A stretch of DNA of 52,244 bases from JAJKJG01 sp036389455 (GTDB lineage: Bacteria > Pseudomonadota > Alphaproteobacteria > Rhizobiales > Beijerinckiaceae). Both the position numbers and the translations under genes were made by a program. Under the pieces are notes generated by a model that was given only the letters and a program-made list of their open reading frames with translations, did not search any database and was not told the origin of the DNA. Of the stretch, positions 16,350 through 24,616 are shown one piece after another. Position 1 is the stretch's first letter. The number at the start of each line of letters is the position of its first letter. The DNA lies in assembly GCA_036389455.1 (NCBI GenBank), contig DASVPW010000077.1, positions 1 through 52,244 of the forward strand, given 5' to 3'.

Positions 16350-17402
16350 ATGAAGACCAGCCGCCGCCATTTTCTTGCGCTCGCCGGAGGCGCCGTCGCG
16401 GCGCCCGCGCTCCTGCGCGAGGGCCATGCCCAGGCGCCGCAGGTGACGCTGAAGATGCACCACTTCCTGCCCCCGGTCTCGAACGGGCACGCGAAGTTCC
16501 TGGCCCCCTGGGCCCGCAAGGTCGAGGCGGATTCTCAAGGCAGGATCAAGATCGACATCTTCCCGTCGATGCAGCTCGGCGGCACCCCGCCCCAGCTCTA
16601 CGATCAGGTCCGGGACGGGGTCGCCGACCTCGTCTGGACGCTCCCCGGCTCGACCCCGGGGCGCTTCCCGGGAATGGAGGTGGTCGAGCTCCCCTTCATC
16701 GCCGCGCGCCGCGGCGTCGTGAACGCCAAGGCGACGCAGGAGCTCTACGAGACGCAGCTCAAGGAGGAGTTCCGCGAGGTCCATCCGATCTGCCTCTGGT
16801 CGCACGACCACGGCCTCGTGCACGCCAACAAGCAGGTCAGGACGATGGAGGACCTGAAGGGCCTCAAGCTGCGCTCGCCGACCAGGCAGGCGGCCGAGGC
16901 CCTGCGCGCGCTCGGCGCGAGCCCGATCGCAATGCCGGTGCCGCAGGTGCCGGAATCGCTCGCCCAGCGGGTCATCGACGGCGCCGTCATCCCTTGGGAG
17001 GTGGTGCCCGCGCTCAAGGTGCACGAGCTCGTCAAATTCCACACCGAGATCCCGGGCTCGCCGACGCTCTACACGGCGAGCTTCATCCTCGGCATGAACA
17101 AGGCGAAGTACGAGAGCCTGCCAGCGGACCTGAAGGCCGCGATCGACAAGAACTCCGGCCAGGTCGCCGCCGAGGCGGCGGGCCGCATGTGGGACGAGCA
17201 GGCGGTGGTCGTCTCGGACATGGTGAAGAAGCGCGGCAACACCATCACCACGATCACCGAGGACGAGGCGAAGCGCTGGCAGCAGGCGACGAAGCCCGTG
17301 GTCGACGCCTGGATCGCCTCCGTGAAGGACAAGGGGATCGACGGGACGAAGCTCGTCGAGACCTTCCGCGGCCTCGTCGCCAAGTACGACAAGACAGTGT
17401 GA
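16350..17402 (+). CDS. TRAP transporter solute-binding protein, DctP family
   Basis: The 350-residue periplasmic protein has a twin-arginine-type leader (SRRHFLALAGG) with a cleavage region near GHAQA. The mature DctP fold shows SRGRIKIDIF-like strand pairing (here SQGRIKIDIFPSMQLGGTP), the ligand-carboxylate arginine region LKGLKLRSPTRQAAE, and a conserved VPQVPESLAQRVIDGAVIPW segment. Start: ATG with GGAGGAACCAGTCG before it. It heads a complete tripartite set with dctQ and dctM downstream. Its position after the flavin hydroxylase and its DUF2783 partner suggests import of an aromatic or related carboxylate, but the ligand is not readable from sequence. Confidence 0.9.
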   Translation: MKTSRRHFLALAGGAVAAPALLREGHAQAPQVTLKMHHFLPPVSNGHAKFLAPWARKVEADSQGRIKIDIFPSMQLGGTPPQLYDQVRDGVADLVWTLPGSTPGRFPGMEVVELPFIAARRGVVNAKATQELYETQLKEEFREVHPICLWSHDHGLVHANKQVRTMEDLKGLKLRSPTRQAAEALRALGASPIAMPVPQVPESLAQRVIDGAVIPWEVVPALKVHELVKFHTEIPGSPTLYTASFILGMNKAKYESLPADLKAAIDKNSGQVAAEAAGRMWDEQAVVVSDMVKKRGNTITTITEDEAKRWQQATKPVVDAWIASVKDKGIDGTKLVETFRGLVAKYDKTV

Positions 17403-17410
17403 TCTTCGCT

Positions 17411-17458
17411 TCTCCCGCTTGCGGGAGAGGCCAAGTCGCGAAGCGACCGGGTGAGGGC
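17411..17458 (+). repeat. Palindromic repeat abutting the dctQ start
   Basis: Two hairpins, TCTCCCGC-TT-GCGGGAGA (17411-17428) and GTCGC-GAA-GCGAC (17435-17447), are followed by CGGGTGAGGGC and immediately by the dctQ ATG. The same order (CTCCCGC stem, a GTCG stem, CGGGTGAG) occurs at 9126-9180. The purine-rich end of this repeat is therefore at the exact place of the dctQ ribosome binding site. Confidence 0.75.
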
Positions 17459-17992
17459 ATGACCCCCGACGTCCCCGAGCCTCCCCTCCCCGGCCATCCG
17501 GCCGGGCCGCCCCTGCCCGAGCAAAGCCGGGTCACGCAGGTGGCCCGCGCGCTCGCGATCCTGGGTGGGCTCTTCTCCGTCGCCTCGGCGCTCCTCGTGA
17601 CGGCGAGCGTGACGCTGCGCTGGCTCGGCTACGGCGCGATCAACGGCGACTTCGAGCTCGTGCAGATCGGCGTCGCGCTGTCCGTGTTCTGCTTCTTGCC
17701 GCTCTCCCAGGCGCGGCGCGCCAACATTATGGTCGACACCTTCACGGGCTGGCTGCCCGTACGGACGCAGGCGGCCATCGATGCGTTCTGGGACCTCGTC
17801 TACGCGGCCTTCATGGCGCTCATGGCCTGGTGCCTGATGAACGGCGCCCGCGACGCGCTTTCGAGCGGGCTCAATTCGGCGATGCTCGGCGTGCCCCTGT
17901 GGCCGGTGTTCTGCGCCGCCGTGCTCCTCATCGTCGTCCTCGTCGTGACCGCGGTCGACACCGCCGTCGCGCTCATCCGGCGGCGCCCGTGA
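17459..17992 (+). CDS. TRAP transporter small membrane subunit, DctQ family
   Basis: The 177-residue inner-membrane protein has a Pro-rich N-terminal tail of about 25 residues and then four hydrophobic helices (starting near ALAILGGLFSVASALLV, FELVQIGVALSVFCFLP, FWDLVYAAFMALMAWCL and VFCAAVLLIVVLVVTAV). The loop SQARRANIMVDTFTGWLP is the typical DctQ signature. The ATG at 17459-17461 was chosen because it gives this family pattern and is preceded by GAGGGC. That Shine-Dalgarno element is part of a dispersed palindromic repeat. The stop overlaps the GTG start of dctM. DctQ joins DctM in the Na+-dependent TRAP permease. Confidence 0.9.
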   Translation: MTPDVPEPPLPGHPAGPPLPEQSRVTQVARALAILGGLFSVASALLVTASVTLRWLGYGAINGDFELVQIGVALSVFCFLPLSQARRANIMVDTFTGWLPVRTQAAIDAFWDLVYAAFMALMAWCLMNGARDALSSGLNSAMLGVPLWPVFCAAVLLIVVLVVTAVDTAVALIRRRP

Positions 17993-19308
17993 CCGGCACC
18001 GCCGCCGCCGTCACGGGCTTTATCGTGATGCTGCTGCTCATCGCGGTGCGCATGCCAGTCGGCCTGTCGATGCTCGTCACCGGCGCCGCCGGCTACGTGT
18101 ATCTCTCGGGCTTGGGACCCTTCCTCGCCTACATGAAGACGAACCCCTACTACCAGTTCGCCAACTACACCCTCTCGGTGATCCCGCTCTTCATCCTGAT
18201 GGGCGCCTTCGCGGAGCGCTCGGGGCTGTCGACGGCGCTGTTCCGCGCCGCGAGCGCCTTCATCGGGCACCTGCGCGGCGGGCTCGCCATGGCGGTGATC
18301 GCGGCCTGCACCGCCTTCGGAGCGATCTGCGGCTCCTCCGTCGCGACGACCGCCACCTTCGGCCGCGCCGCCCTGCCGGAGCTTCGCCGCTATCGCTACG
18401 ACTCAGGGCTTGCGACCGGCACCATCGCGGTCGGAGGCACCCTCGGCATCCTCATCCCGCCGTCCGTGATCCTCGTCGTCTATGCCATCACGACCGAGCA
18501 GAACATCGCCAAGCTCTTCATGGCGGCTTTCGTGCCGGGCATCATCGCAGCGATCTTCTACTGCATCGTCATCACCCTCGTGGTGCGGAAGAACCCGGAG
18601 CTTGCGCCCCCGCACGGGCGGGCGGGCAGGCGCGAGCGGATCGACGCCATGAAGCGGGTCTGGCCGGTGCTCCTTGTCGCCTTCGTGGTGGTGGGCGGCA
18701 TCTACGGCGGCGTGTTCACGCCGACGGAGGGGGCGGCGGTCGGCGCCATCGCCATGTTCCTGGTCGGCATCTCGCAGGGGACGCTGGGGTGGAGCGAGAC
18801 CAAGGAGGCCCTGGTCCAGACCGCCGAGACCTCGGGCATGATCTTCATCATCCTCCTCGGCTCCGAGGTGTTCGACGCCTTTTTGGCGCTCTCCCAGCTC
18901 CCGACCAACGCCGCCGAGTGGGTGACGGGTCTCGGCCTTGCCCCTTACGCCGTCGTCGCGGTGCTGCTCGTCTTCTACATCCTCCTCGGTGCGGTCATGG
19001 ACGAGCTCGCCATGATCCTGCTCACGCTGCCGGTGTTCTTCCCCATCGTCTCGGCTCTCGACTTCGGCATGCCCTCCGACGACGTGGCGATCTGGTTCGG
19101 CATCCTCGTCCTGATCGTCGTCGGCATCGGCCTCACCGCCCCGCCGATCGGCCTCAACGTCTTCGTGGTGAGCTCGATCGCCCGCGACGTGCCGATCGCC
19201 CTGACCTACCGCGGGGTGCTCCCCTTCATCGCGGCGGACATCATCCGCATGAGCCTGTGCGTCGCCTTCCCGAGCCTCTCGCTAATGCTGGTGCACTGGC
19301 TCACTTGA
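17989..19308 (+). CDS. TRAP transporter large permease subunit, DctM family
   Basis: The 439-residue protein is strongly hydrophobic with about twelve membrane helices. Conserved DctM blocks are visible: RMPVGLSMLVTGAAGYVYL, SVIPLFILMGAFAERSGL, AICGSSVATTATFGRAALPE, GILIPPSVILVVYAI and a C-terminal LTAPPIGLNVFVVSS. It starts at a GTG that overlaps the dctQ stop (GTGA). Its last eight bases overlap the end of the convergent pcaDC fusion gene, so the two operons meet tail to tail with no room for a terminator. It forms the transport channel with dctQ. Confidence 0.94.
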   Translation: MTGTAAAVTGFIVMLLLIAVRMPVGLSMLVTGAAGYVYLSGLGPFLAYMKTNPYYQFANYTLSVIPLFILMGAFAERSGLSTALFRAASAFIGHLRGGLAMAVIAACTAFGAICGSSVATTATFGRAALPELRRYRYDSGLATGTIAVGGTLGILIPPSVILVVYAITTEQNIAKLFMAAFVPGIIAAIFYCIVITLVVRKNPELAPPHGRAGRRERIDAMKRVWPVLLVAFVVVGGIYGGVFTPTEGAAVGAIAMFLVGISQGTLGWSETKEALVQTAETSGMIFIILLGSEVFDAFLALSQLPTNAAEWVTGLGLAPYAVVAVLLVFYILLGAVMDELAMILLTLPVFFPIVSALDFGMPSDDVAIWFGILVLIVVGIGLTAPPIGLNVFVVSSIARDVPIALTYRGVLPFIAADIIRMSLCVAFPSLSLMLVHWLT

Positions 19309-20473
19309 GCTCGTCGCCGAGCACCTCCCTGACCCAGCGGAAGGCGGCGTTCGCGGCCGGCACGCCGGCATAGATCGAGGTCTGCAGGAGGAGGGAGCGC
19401 AGCTCCTCGACGGTCACGCCGTTCCTGAGCGCCGGGCGCACGTGGAGCTTGAACTCCTCCTCCCGGTGCAGGGCGACCATCATGGCGAGCGTCACCATGG
19501 AGCGCGTCTTCCACGGGATCGTGGGATCGCCCCAGATCTCGCCCCAGGCCATGCGGGTGATGAAGTCCTGCCACGGCGTCGCGAAGGGGCCGGCGTTGGC
19601 GAGCGAGCGTTCGACGTGCGCGTCGCCGAGCACCTTCTTGCGGTTCGCAAGCCCCGCCTCGAAAGCCGCGCCCGAGGGCCGCGCGGCGGCGCCGCGGTCG
19701 AGGAAGGCGGCAAGGTGCGCGTTGACGATCCCGGCCCGCTCGACCACCACGAGGTGCGCGGCGCGGGGCACGATAAGGAGTTCTGCGTCGAGGATGCGTC
19801 CGCGGATGTCCTCCAGCATGGCGACGGGGGTCGCCGGATCGTCCGCGCCGGCGACGATGAGGGTGGGCGCCCGGATCGCGCCGATCCTCTCGCGCAGGTC
19901 CATGTCGCGGATCGCCTCGCAACAGACGGCGTAGCCGCGCGGGTCGATCCGCAGGAACTCATCCCGCACGGCGGCGAGGCGCCGCGGGTCCACTTCGGCG
20001 AAAGCCGGGGTGAACCAGCGCGCCACCACGGCGTCGACGATCGCCGCCATGCCGTCCCGGCGCACCGTGTCGGCGCGCTGCTGCCAGGCGTCCGGCGGCG
20101 GCATGTGGGCCGAGGTCGCCATCAGGACGAGCTTTTCGAGCCGCCCCGGATGGCGCACCGCGAAGGCCTGGGCCGTCATGCCGCCGAGGGACAGGCCGAC
20201 CACGTGGGCCCGCTCGATCCCGAGCGCGTCGAGGAGCCCGGCGAGGTCGTCGGCGAGGTCGTCGATGGAGGCCGGGCGATCCGCGATCGCCGAGCCCCCG
20301 TGGCCGCGGGTGTCGTAGCGCAGACAGCGGTAGCGGTCGCACAACGCCGGGACCGTCAGATCCCACATGGCGTGGGTCGTCCCGAGCGAGTTCGAGAACG
20401 CGACCACGGGTGCCCCCTCGGGGCCGGCGAGGTCGTAGAAGAGCTCGACGCCGTTCGCTTTCGTCAGGGGCAT
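19301..20473 (-). CDS. pcaDC: Fused 3-oxoadipate enol-lactonase / 4-carboxymuconolactone decarboxylase
   Basis: Two enzymes of the protocatechuate branch are joined in one 390-residue chain. Residues 1-258 are an alpha/beta hydrolase with the nucleophile S95 (GLSLGG), an acid at D211 or D212 (VAGADDPAT) and H240 (RAAHLVV). Residues about 268-388 are a carboxymuconolactone decarboxylase domain (KVLGDAHVERSLANA, then WGEIWGDPTIPWKTRSM and an alkylhydroperoxidase-like helical end). Such fusions are known as PcaL in some actinobacteria and occur in some proteobacteria; both halves look complete. The start overlaps the end of pcaB by 10 bases. It is the last gene of the operon and ends against dctM. 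Confidence 0.93.
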   Translation of the reverse strand: MPLTKANGVELFYDLAGPEGAPVVAFSNSLGTTHAMWDLTVPALCDRYRCLRYDTRGHGGSAIADRPASIDDLADDLAGLLDALGIERAHVVGLSLGGMTAQAFAVRHPGRLEKLVLMATSAHMPPPDAWQQRADTVRRDGMAAIVDAVVARWFTPAFAEVDPRRLAAVRDEFLRIDPRGYAVCCEAIRDMDLRERIGAIRAPTLIVAGADDPATPVAMLEDIRGRILDAELLIVPRAAHLVVVERAGIVNAHLAAFLDRGAAARPSGAAFEAGLANRKKVLGDAHVERSLANAGPFATPWQDFITRMAWGEIWGDPTIPWKTRSMVTLAMMVALHREEEFKLHVRPALRNGVTVEELRSLLLQTSIYAGVPAANAAFRWVREVLGDELK

Positions 20474-21840
20474 GATGGTTCCTCGTGCGTCAGCGCCGCC
20501 CGCGCGCGCTCGGCCTCGGCGAGGGCGCCGTCGACCCAGCGCGCCGCGGCGGCGACGGCCGGGGCGAGGTCGAAGGCCGTATCCAGGTCGGCGGAGAGAG
20601 CGGCGTTCGCGTCCTCCGCGAGGACCGCGCCGAGATCGCGGCCGGTGTCGCGCACGGCCGCGGCGGCGCGCTCAACGAGGGCATGGGCGGCCTCGCGGCC
20701 GAGGCTCGGCGCAAGCCGCACCGCAACCGCATCGGCGAAGAGCAGACCTTTTGTAGCGTCGAGGTTCTTCCGCATCCGCTCCGGATGGACCTCCAGGCCC
20801 TCGGCCAAGGCTCGCGCCTCGCGGAGCGCCCCAGAGGCGAGGCCGAAGAGCTGGGGCACGGCGTGCCATTCGGCGTGCCACAGGCCCGCCGGCCGCTCGT
20901 GCGCCGCCGTCATGGCGTCGAGGAGCGTGACCACATGGCCCTTCGCGGCGCCGTGGGCCGCAAGGATCACGGTCGCGGAGACGGGGTTGCGCTTGTGCGG
21001 CATGGCCGAGGAGCCGCCGCGCCCCGGCACATGTGGCTCCGCGACCTCGCCGACCTCCGTCGAGGCGAGGTGGGCGATGTCCGCCGCCATCTTGGAAAGC
21101 GCGCCGATCAGGATCGCAAGCCACGCCCCGGCCTCGGCGATGCGGGCCCGCCGCGCGTGCCAGGCGATGGGGGTGACGCTGAGGCCCAACTCCTCGGCGA
21201 AGGCCCGCGCCGCCTCCGGCCCTTTCTCGCCGAGAGCCGCGAGGGTGCCGACCGGCCCGCCGAGAGAGGCGGCGCAGGCGCGGGAGCGCACCCGCGGCAG
21301 TCCCTCGGCGACCTCGGCGATCCCTGAGAGCCACACCGCGGCCTTGAACCCGAAGGTGACCGGCGCCGCATGCTGACCGTAGGTGCGCCCGACGCACGGC
21401 GTCTCGCGGTGGAGGCGGGCGAGGTCCGCGAGCCCCGCAAGAATCGCCCGCAGGTCCGTAGCGATCAGGCCGAAGGCGTCGCGCATCTGCAGCGCGAGGG
21501 CGGTGTCGAGGATGTCCTGGGTCGTCGCGCCCTTGTGGAAGGCGCTCTCCAGGTCCTTCGGCAGCCGCGCTTGCACGGCCTTGACGAAAGGGATCGTCGG
21601 CACGCCCGCGACGGCGGCCTCCCGCCCGATCTTCTCCAGGTCGAGCGACTCGGGCAAGATCGCCTCGATCGCCGCGGCGAGCGCCTCCGGAGCGAGCCCG
21701 AGCCGCGCTTCGGCGCGCGCCAGCGCCGCCTCTGCGCGGAGCATCGCGGCGAGGCGCGCCCGGTCCGAGAAGACGGCGCGCATGGCCTCCGTCGCGAACA
21801 GCGGGCCGGTGAGGCCTGAGTCGAGGGCCGAGAAGGTCAC
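20464..21840 (-). CDS. pcaB: 3-carboxy-cis,cis-muconate cycloisomerase
   Basis: PcaB closes 3-carboxy-cis,cis-muconate to the 4-carboxymuconolactone. The 458-residue protein belongs to the fumarase/aspartase superfamily. It carries the signature GRGGSSAMPHKRNPV, the helix segment THAL-like GATTQDILDTALALQMRD and the PcaB N-terminus ALDSGLTGPLFATEAMR. It starts at a GTG (21838-21840), four bases after the end of pobA. The C-terminus overlaps the start of the pcaDC fusion, which catalyses the next two steps, so order of genes follows order of reactions. Confidence 0.95.
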   Translation of the reverse strand: MTFSALDSGLTGPLFATEAMRAVFSDRARLAAMLRAEAALARAEARLGLAPEALAAAIEAILPESLDLEKIGREAAVAGVPTIPFVKAVQARLPKDLESAFHKGATTQDILDTALALQMRDAFGLIATDLRAILAGLADLARLHRETPCVGRTYGQHAAPVTFGFKAAVWLSGIAEVAEGLPRVRSRACAASLGGPVGTLAALGEKGPEAARAFAEELGLSVTPIAWHARRARIAEAGAWLAILIGALSKMAADIAHLASTEVGEVAEPHVPGRGGSSAMPHKRNPVSATVILAAHGAAKGHVVTLLDAMTAAHERPAGLWHAEWHAVPQLFGLASGALREARALAEGLEVHPERMRKNLDATKGLLFADAVAVRLAPSLGREAAHALVERAAAAVRDTGRDLGAVLAEDANAALSADLDTAFDLAPAVAAAARWVDGALAEAERARAALTHEEPSCP

Positions 21841-21844
21841 GCCC

Positions 21845-23023
21845 CTATTCCATCGGCAGGCCGACGTAGTTCTCGGCGAGGCTCGTGGCGGCGGCGCGGG
21901 ACGTCGTCACGTAGTCGAGCTCGGCGAGCTGGCGGCGGCGGTCGAAGGGCGTGTGATCGTCGAAGCGGTGCAGCATCGAGGTCATCCACCAGGAGAAGCG
22001 CTGCGCCTTCCAGACGCGCCGAAGGCACGTCTCGGAGTATTTCTCCAGGAGGTCCGTCCGGCCCTGTTTGAAAAAGACGGCAAGCGCCCGCGACAGCACC
22101 AGCACGTCGGCAAGCGCGAGGTTCATGCCCTTGGCGCCGGTCGGCGGAACGATGTGGGCGGCGTCGCCGGTGAGAAACAGGCGGCCATATTGCATCGGCT
22201 CGACCACGAAGCTGCGCATGGCGGTGACGCCCTTCTGCAGCACGGGGCCTTCGGTGAGGTGCCAGTCCGGGCCGGTGGTCTCGAGCCGCCGGTGCAGCTC
22301 GCCCCACACCCGCTCGTCCGGCCATTCGGACAGGTCCTCGTCCGGATGGCACTGGAGGTAGAGGCGGCTCAGCTCCGGCGAGCGCATGCTGAGGAGCGCA
22401 AAGCCGCGGTCGTGGCTCGAATAGATCAGCTCCTCGGAGGCCGGCGGCGCCTTGGCGAGAATCCCGAGCCAGCCGAAGGGATAGACCCGCTCGAAGAAGC
22501 TTAAAGTGCCCTCCGGGATCGCCGGCCGGCAGATGCCGTGGAAGCCGTCGCAGCCGGCGACGACGGCGCACGCAAGCTCCCGCATCTCGCCCTCATGGCG
22601 GTAGCGGATCGAGGGCGCGTCGGTGTCGAGGCCGGCAAGACTCTCGGCCTTGGCCTCGAACAGGATCGGGCCGTCGGCGGAAAGGCGCGCCGCGATGAGG
22701 TCCTTCACCACCTCGTGCTGGCCGTAGACCGTGACGCCGCGCCCGTCCGCAAGGTCGGCGAAGTCGATGCGATGGCCGGCCCCTTTAAAGCGCAGCTCGA
22801 TGCCGTGGTGGACGAGGCCCTCGCGCTGCATGCGCCCGCCGACGCCGGTGTCGATGAGGAGGTTTCTGGCCCAGTGCTCGATCACCCCCGCCCGGATGCG
22901 CTCCTCGACGTACTGCCGCGTGCGGGCCTCGAGGATCACCGACTCGATGCCCTCGCGGTCGAGGAGATGCGCCAGCATCAGCCCGGCGGGTCCCGCTCCG
23001 ACGATTCCGACCTGCGTGCGCAT
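21845..23023 (-). CDS. pobA: 4-hydroxybenzoate 3-monooxygenase
   Basis: PobA hydroxylates 4-hydroxybenzoate to protocatechuate using NADPH and O2. The 392-residue flavoprotein has the FAD motif VGIVGAGPAGLMLAHLL at the N-terminus, the PobA-specific RTRQYVEERIRAGVIEHW, the DG region VVAGCDGFHGICR and the second FAD motif LTGDAAHIVPPTGAKGMN. Length matches the family. It sits inside the pca operon between pcaG and pcaB. A pobA gene is more often separate with its own regulator; no pobR is present here. A 190-base gap with inverted repeats separates it from pcaG. Confidence 0.96.
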   Translation of the reverse strand: MRTQVGIVGAGPAGLMLAHLLDREGIESVILEARTRQYVEERIRAGVIEHWARNLLIDTGVGGRMQREGLVHHGIELRFKGAGHRIDFADLADGRGVTVYGQHEVVKDLIAARLSADGPILFEAKAESLAGLDTDAPSIRYRHEGEMRELACAVVAGCDGFHGICRPAIPEGTLSFFERVYPFGWLGILAKAPPASEELIYSSHDRGFALLSMRSPELSRLYLQCHPDEDLSEWPDERVWGELHRRLETTGPDWHLTEGPVLQKGVTAMRSFVVEPMQYGRLFLTGDAAHIVPPTGAKGMNLALADVLVLSRALAVFFKQGRTDLLEKYSETCLRRVWKAQRFSWWMTSMLHRFDDHTPFDRRRQLAELDYVTTSRAAATSLAENYVGLPME

Positions 23024-23061
23024 GGGCTAGGCCCCCGCCGAGTGAAGGGCCATCACAACTC

Positions 23062-23188
23062 CCCTCATGCTGAGGTGCGACCCCGGGCTAGACCCGGGGG
23101 AGCCTCGAAGCACGCACCGGCGGTTGGGCGCTGCATCGGCAGAGTGCGTCCTTCGAGGCTCGCCTGCGGCTCGCACCTCAGGATGAGG
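23062..23188. repeat. Inverted pair of dispersed repeat units in the pcaG-pobA spacer
   Basis: The left unit (23062-23116) runs CCCTCATGCTGAGGTGCGAC, then a CCCGGGCTAGACCCGGG palindrome, then GCCTCGAAGCACGCAC. The right unit (23143-23188) is the reverse arrangement: GTGCGTCCTTCGAGGC, a short GC stem, and CACCTCAGGATGAGG. The two therefore face each other and can form a large cruciform-like stem. The same words occur in the uxaC-uxuB spacer at 3104-3186. The element sits inside the operon and could set the relative expression of the upstream and downstream genes. Confidence 0.8.
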
Positions 23189-23213
23189 ACTTGGGAGGGT
23201 GGCACGGAGGACA

Positions 23214-23822
23214 TCACGCCTCGAAGAACACGGTTTCGTTCTCGCCCTGGAGGCGAATGTCGAAGCTGTAGGCGCCCTCCCCCGTGCGCTTCGCGACGAG
23301 CGTTCCGCGCCGCTCGGCCGGCACGAGGGTGAGGATGGGATCCGAGGCGTTGCCCGCCTCGTCCTCGAAGTAGATGCGGGTGAAGAGGCGGCGCAGGATG
23401 CCGCGGGCGAAGACGCCGACGTCGATGTGCGGCGCCTGCATCGTGCCGTCCGGGCCGGGCACGGGGCCGGGCTTCACGGTGTGGAAGGTGTAGCGGCCCT
23501 CGGCATCGCATTCGCAGCGGCCGAAGCCCTTGAAGCGGGCGTTGGAGAGGGCGGGGTCGGCGCCCGGATAGCGCCCCTCCCCGTCCGCCTGCCATAGCTC
23601 CAGCATGGCGTCGGTGACGAGCTCGCCGTCGCCGTCGCGCACGCGCCCCTCGATCAGGATGCGCTCGCCCGCCGCGTCGTCGGTGACAAGGTCGTTCGTG
23701 GCGAGGTCGGCGATGGCGTAGCGGCCGGTGGGGGTGAGCGCATAGGCGAAATAGGGCCCGGCCGTCTGCGAAGGGGTGATGCCCTCGGGGCGTGCCGGCT
23801 TTCCGCCGGGGCCGTCAATCAT
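23214..23822 (-). CDS. pcaG: Protocatechuate 3,4-dioxygenase alpha subunit
   Basis: PcaG forms the intradiol dioxygenase with PcaH and cleaves protocatechuate to 3-carboxy-cis,cis-muconate. The 202-residue chain shows the alpha-subunit start ITPSQTAGPYFAYALTP, the beta-sandwich core with LELWQADGEGRYPG, and APHIDVGVFARGILRRLFTR. That last motif lacks the iron-binding HxH of the beta subunit, as expected. The ATG at 23820-23822 overlaps the pcaH stop (ATGATTGA); a start nine codons further up exists but would run deeper into pcaH. Coupled translation with pcaH fits a 1:1 complex. Confidence 0.95.
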   Translation of the reverse strand: MIDGPGGKPARPEGITPSQTAGPYFAYALTPTGRYAIADLATNDLVTDDAAGERILIEGRVRDGDGELVTDAMLELWQADGEGRYPGADPALSNARFKGFGRCECDAEGRYTFHTVKPGPVPGPDGTMQAPHIDVGVFARGILRRLFTRIYFEDEAGNASDPILTLVPAERRGTLVAKRTGEGAYSFDIRLQGENETVFFEA

Positions 23823-24522
23823 GGTGCGGGTCTTCCATCGGGGTGGCATTGCGCCCGCGCAGCACGATGTCGAAGCGGTAGCCGAGCGCCCATTCGGGCT
23901 CGGTCGTCTCGATGTCGAAGGCGCACATCATGCGGTGCCTGGCGCGCTCGTCCGGGATGCAGTTCCACATCGGGTCGTAGGCGAGGAGCGGGTCGCCGGG
24001 GAAGTACATCTGCGTGACGAGCCGGGTCAGGAACGTCGGCCCGAAGAGCGAGAAGTGGATGTGCGCCGGTCGCCAGGCGTTGGGGTGGTTCTTCCACGGG
24101 TAGGCGCCGGGCTTGACGGTAGTGAAGCGGTAGCGCCCTTCCGCATCGGTCGCGACCCGCCCCGCCCCGGAGAAATTCGGGTCGAGCGGCGCCGGGTGCT
24201 GGTCGACCTCGTGGATGTAGCGCCCGGCCGCGTTCGCCTGCCAGATCTCGACGAGAGTGTCGGGCACCGGTCGCCCGTCCTCGTCCATGACGCGGCCCGA
24301 GACGATGATGCGCTCGCCCAAGGGCTCGCCGTCGTGCTGTCGGGTAAGGTCCTGGTCGTGCTCGCGCACGCTCTCGTGGCCGTAGACCGGGCCGGTCAGC
24401 TCCGAGAGGGTGTGGGGGATGAGCACGAGGGGCCGCGAGGGCGAGCGCTTCACGGTCGAGCGGTAGCCCGGGTAGAGGTAGGGTGGGTGGGCCGCAAGGC
24501 TCTCGGTCGGGTATGTGGTCAT
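23815..24522 (-). CDS. pcaH: Protocatechuate 3,4-dioxygenase beta subunit
   Basis: The catalytic, iron-bearing subunit of the ring-cleaving enzyme has 235 residues. The intradiol signature VEIWQANAAGRYIH and the iron-site region WRPAHIHFSLFGP, with its HxH pair, are clear; the family's tyrosine ligands fit the surrounding YPWKNHPNAW and AAGRYIH segments. The ATG is preceded by GAGGAGGCCGAC, a strong ribosome binding site. It lies 94 bases after livF on the same strand with no visible terminator between, so it may be transcribed with the transporter genes or have its own promoter in that gap. Confidence 0.96.
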   Translation of the reverse strand: MTTYPTESLAAHPPYLYPGYRSTVKRSPSRPLVLIPHTLSELTGPVYGHESVREHDQDLTRQHDGEPLGERIIVSGRVMDEDGRPVPDTLVEIWQANAAGRYIHEVDQHPAPLDPNFSGAGRVATDAEGRYRFTTVKPGAYPWKNHPNAWRPAHIHFSLFGPTFLTRLVTQMYFPGDPLLAYDPMWNCIPDERARHRMMCAFDIETTEPEWALGYRFDIVLRGRNATPMEDPHHD

Positions 24523-24616
24523 GTCGGCCTCCTCGGCCCGCGGCGGTCCCTGAACGCCCGCGGAGCCTGTCCGGCGTCGGCTGCTTTGCCGAATGTCGGC
24601 CGCCGGTGCAACCGGG

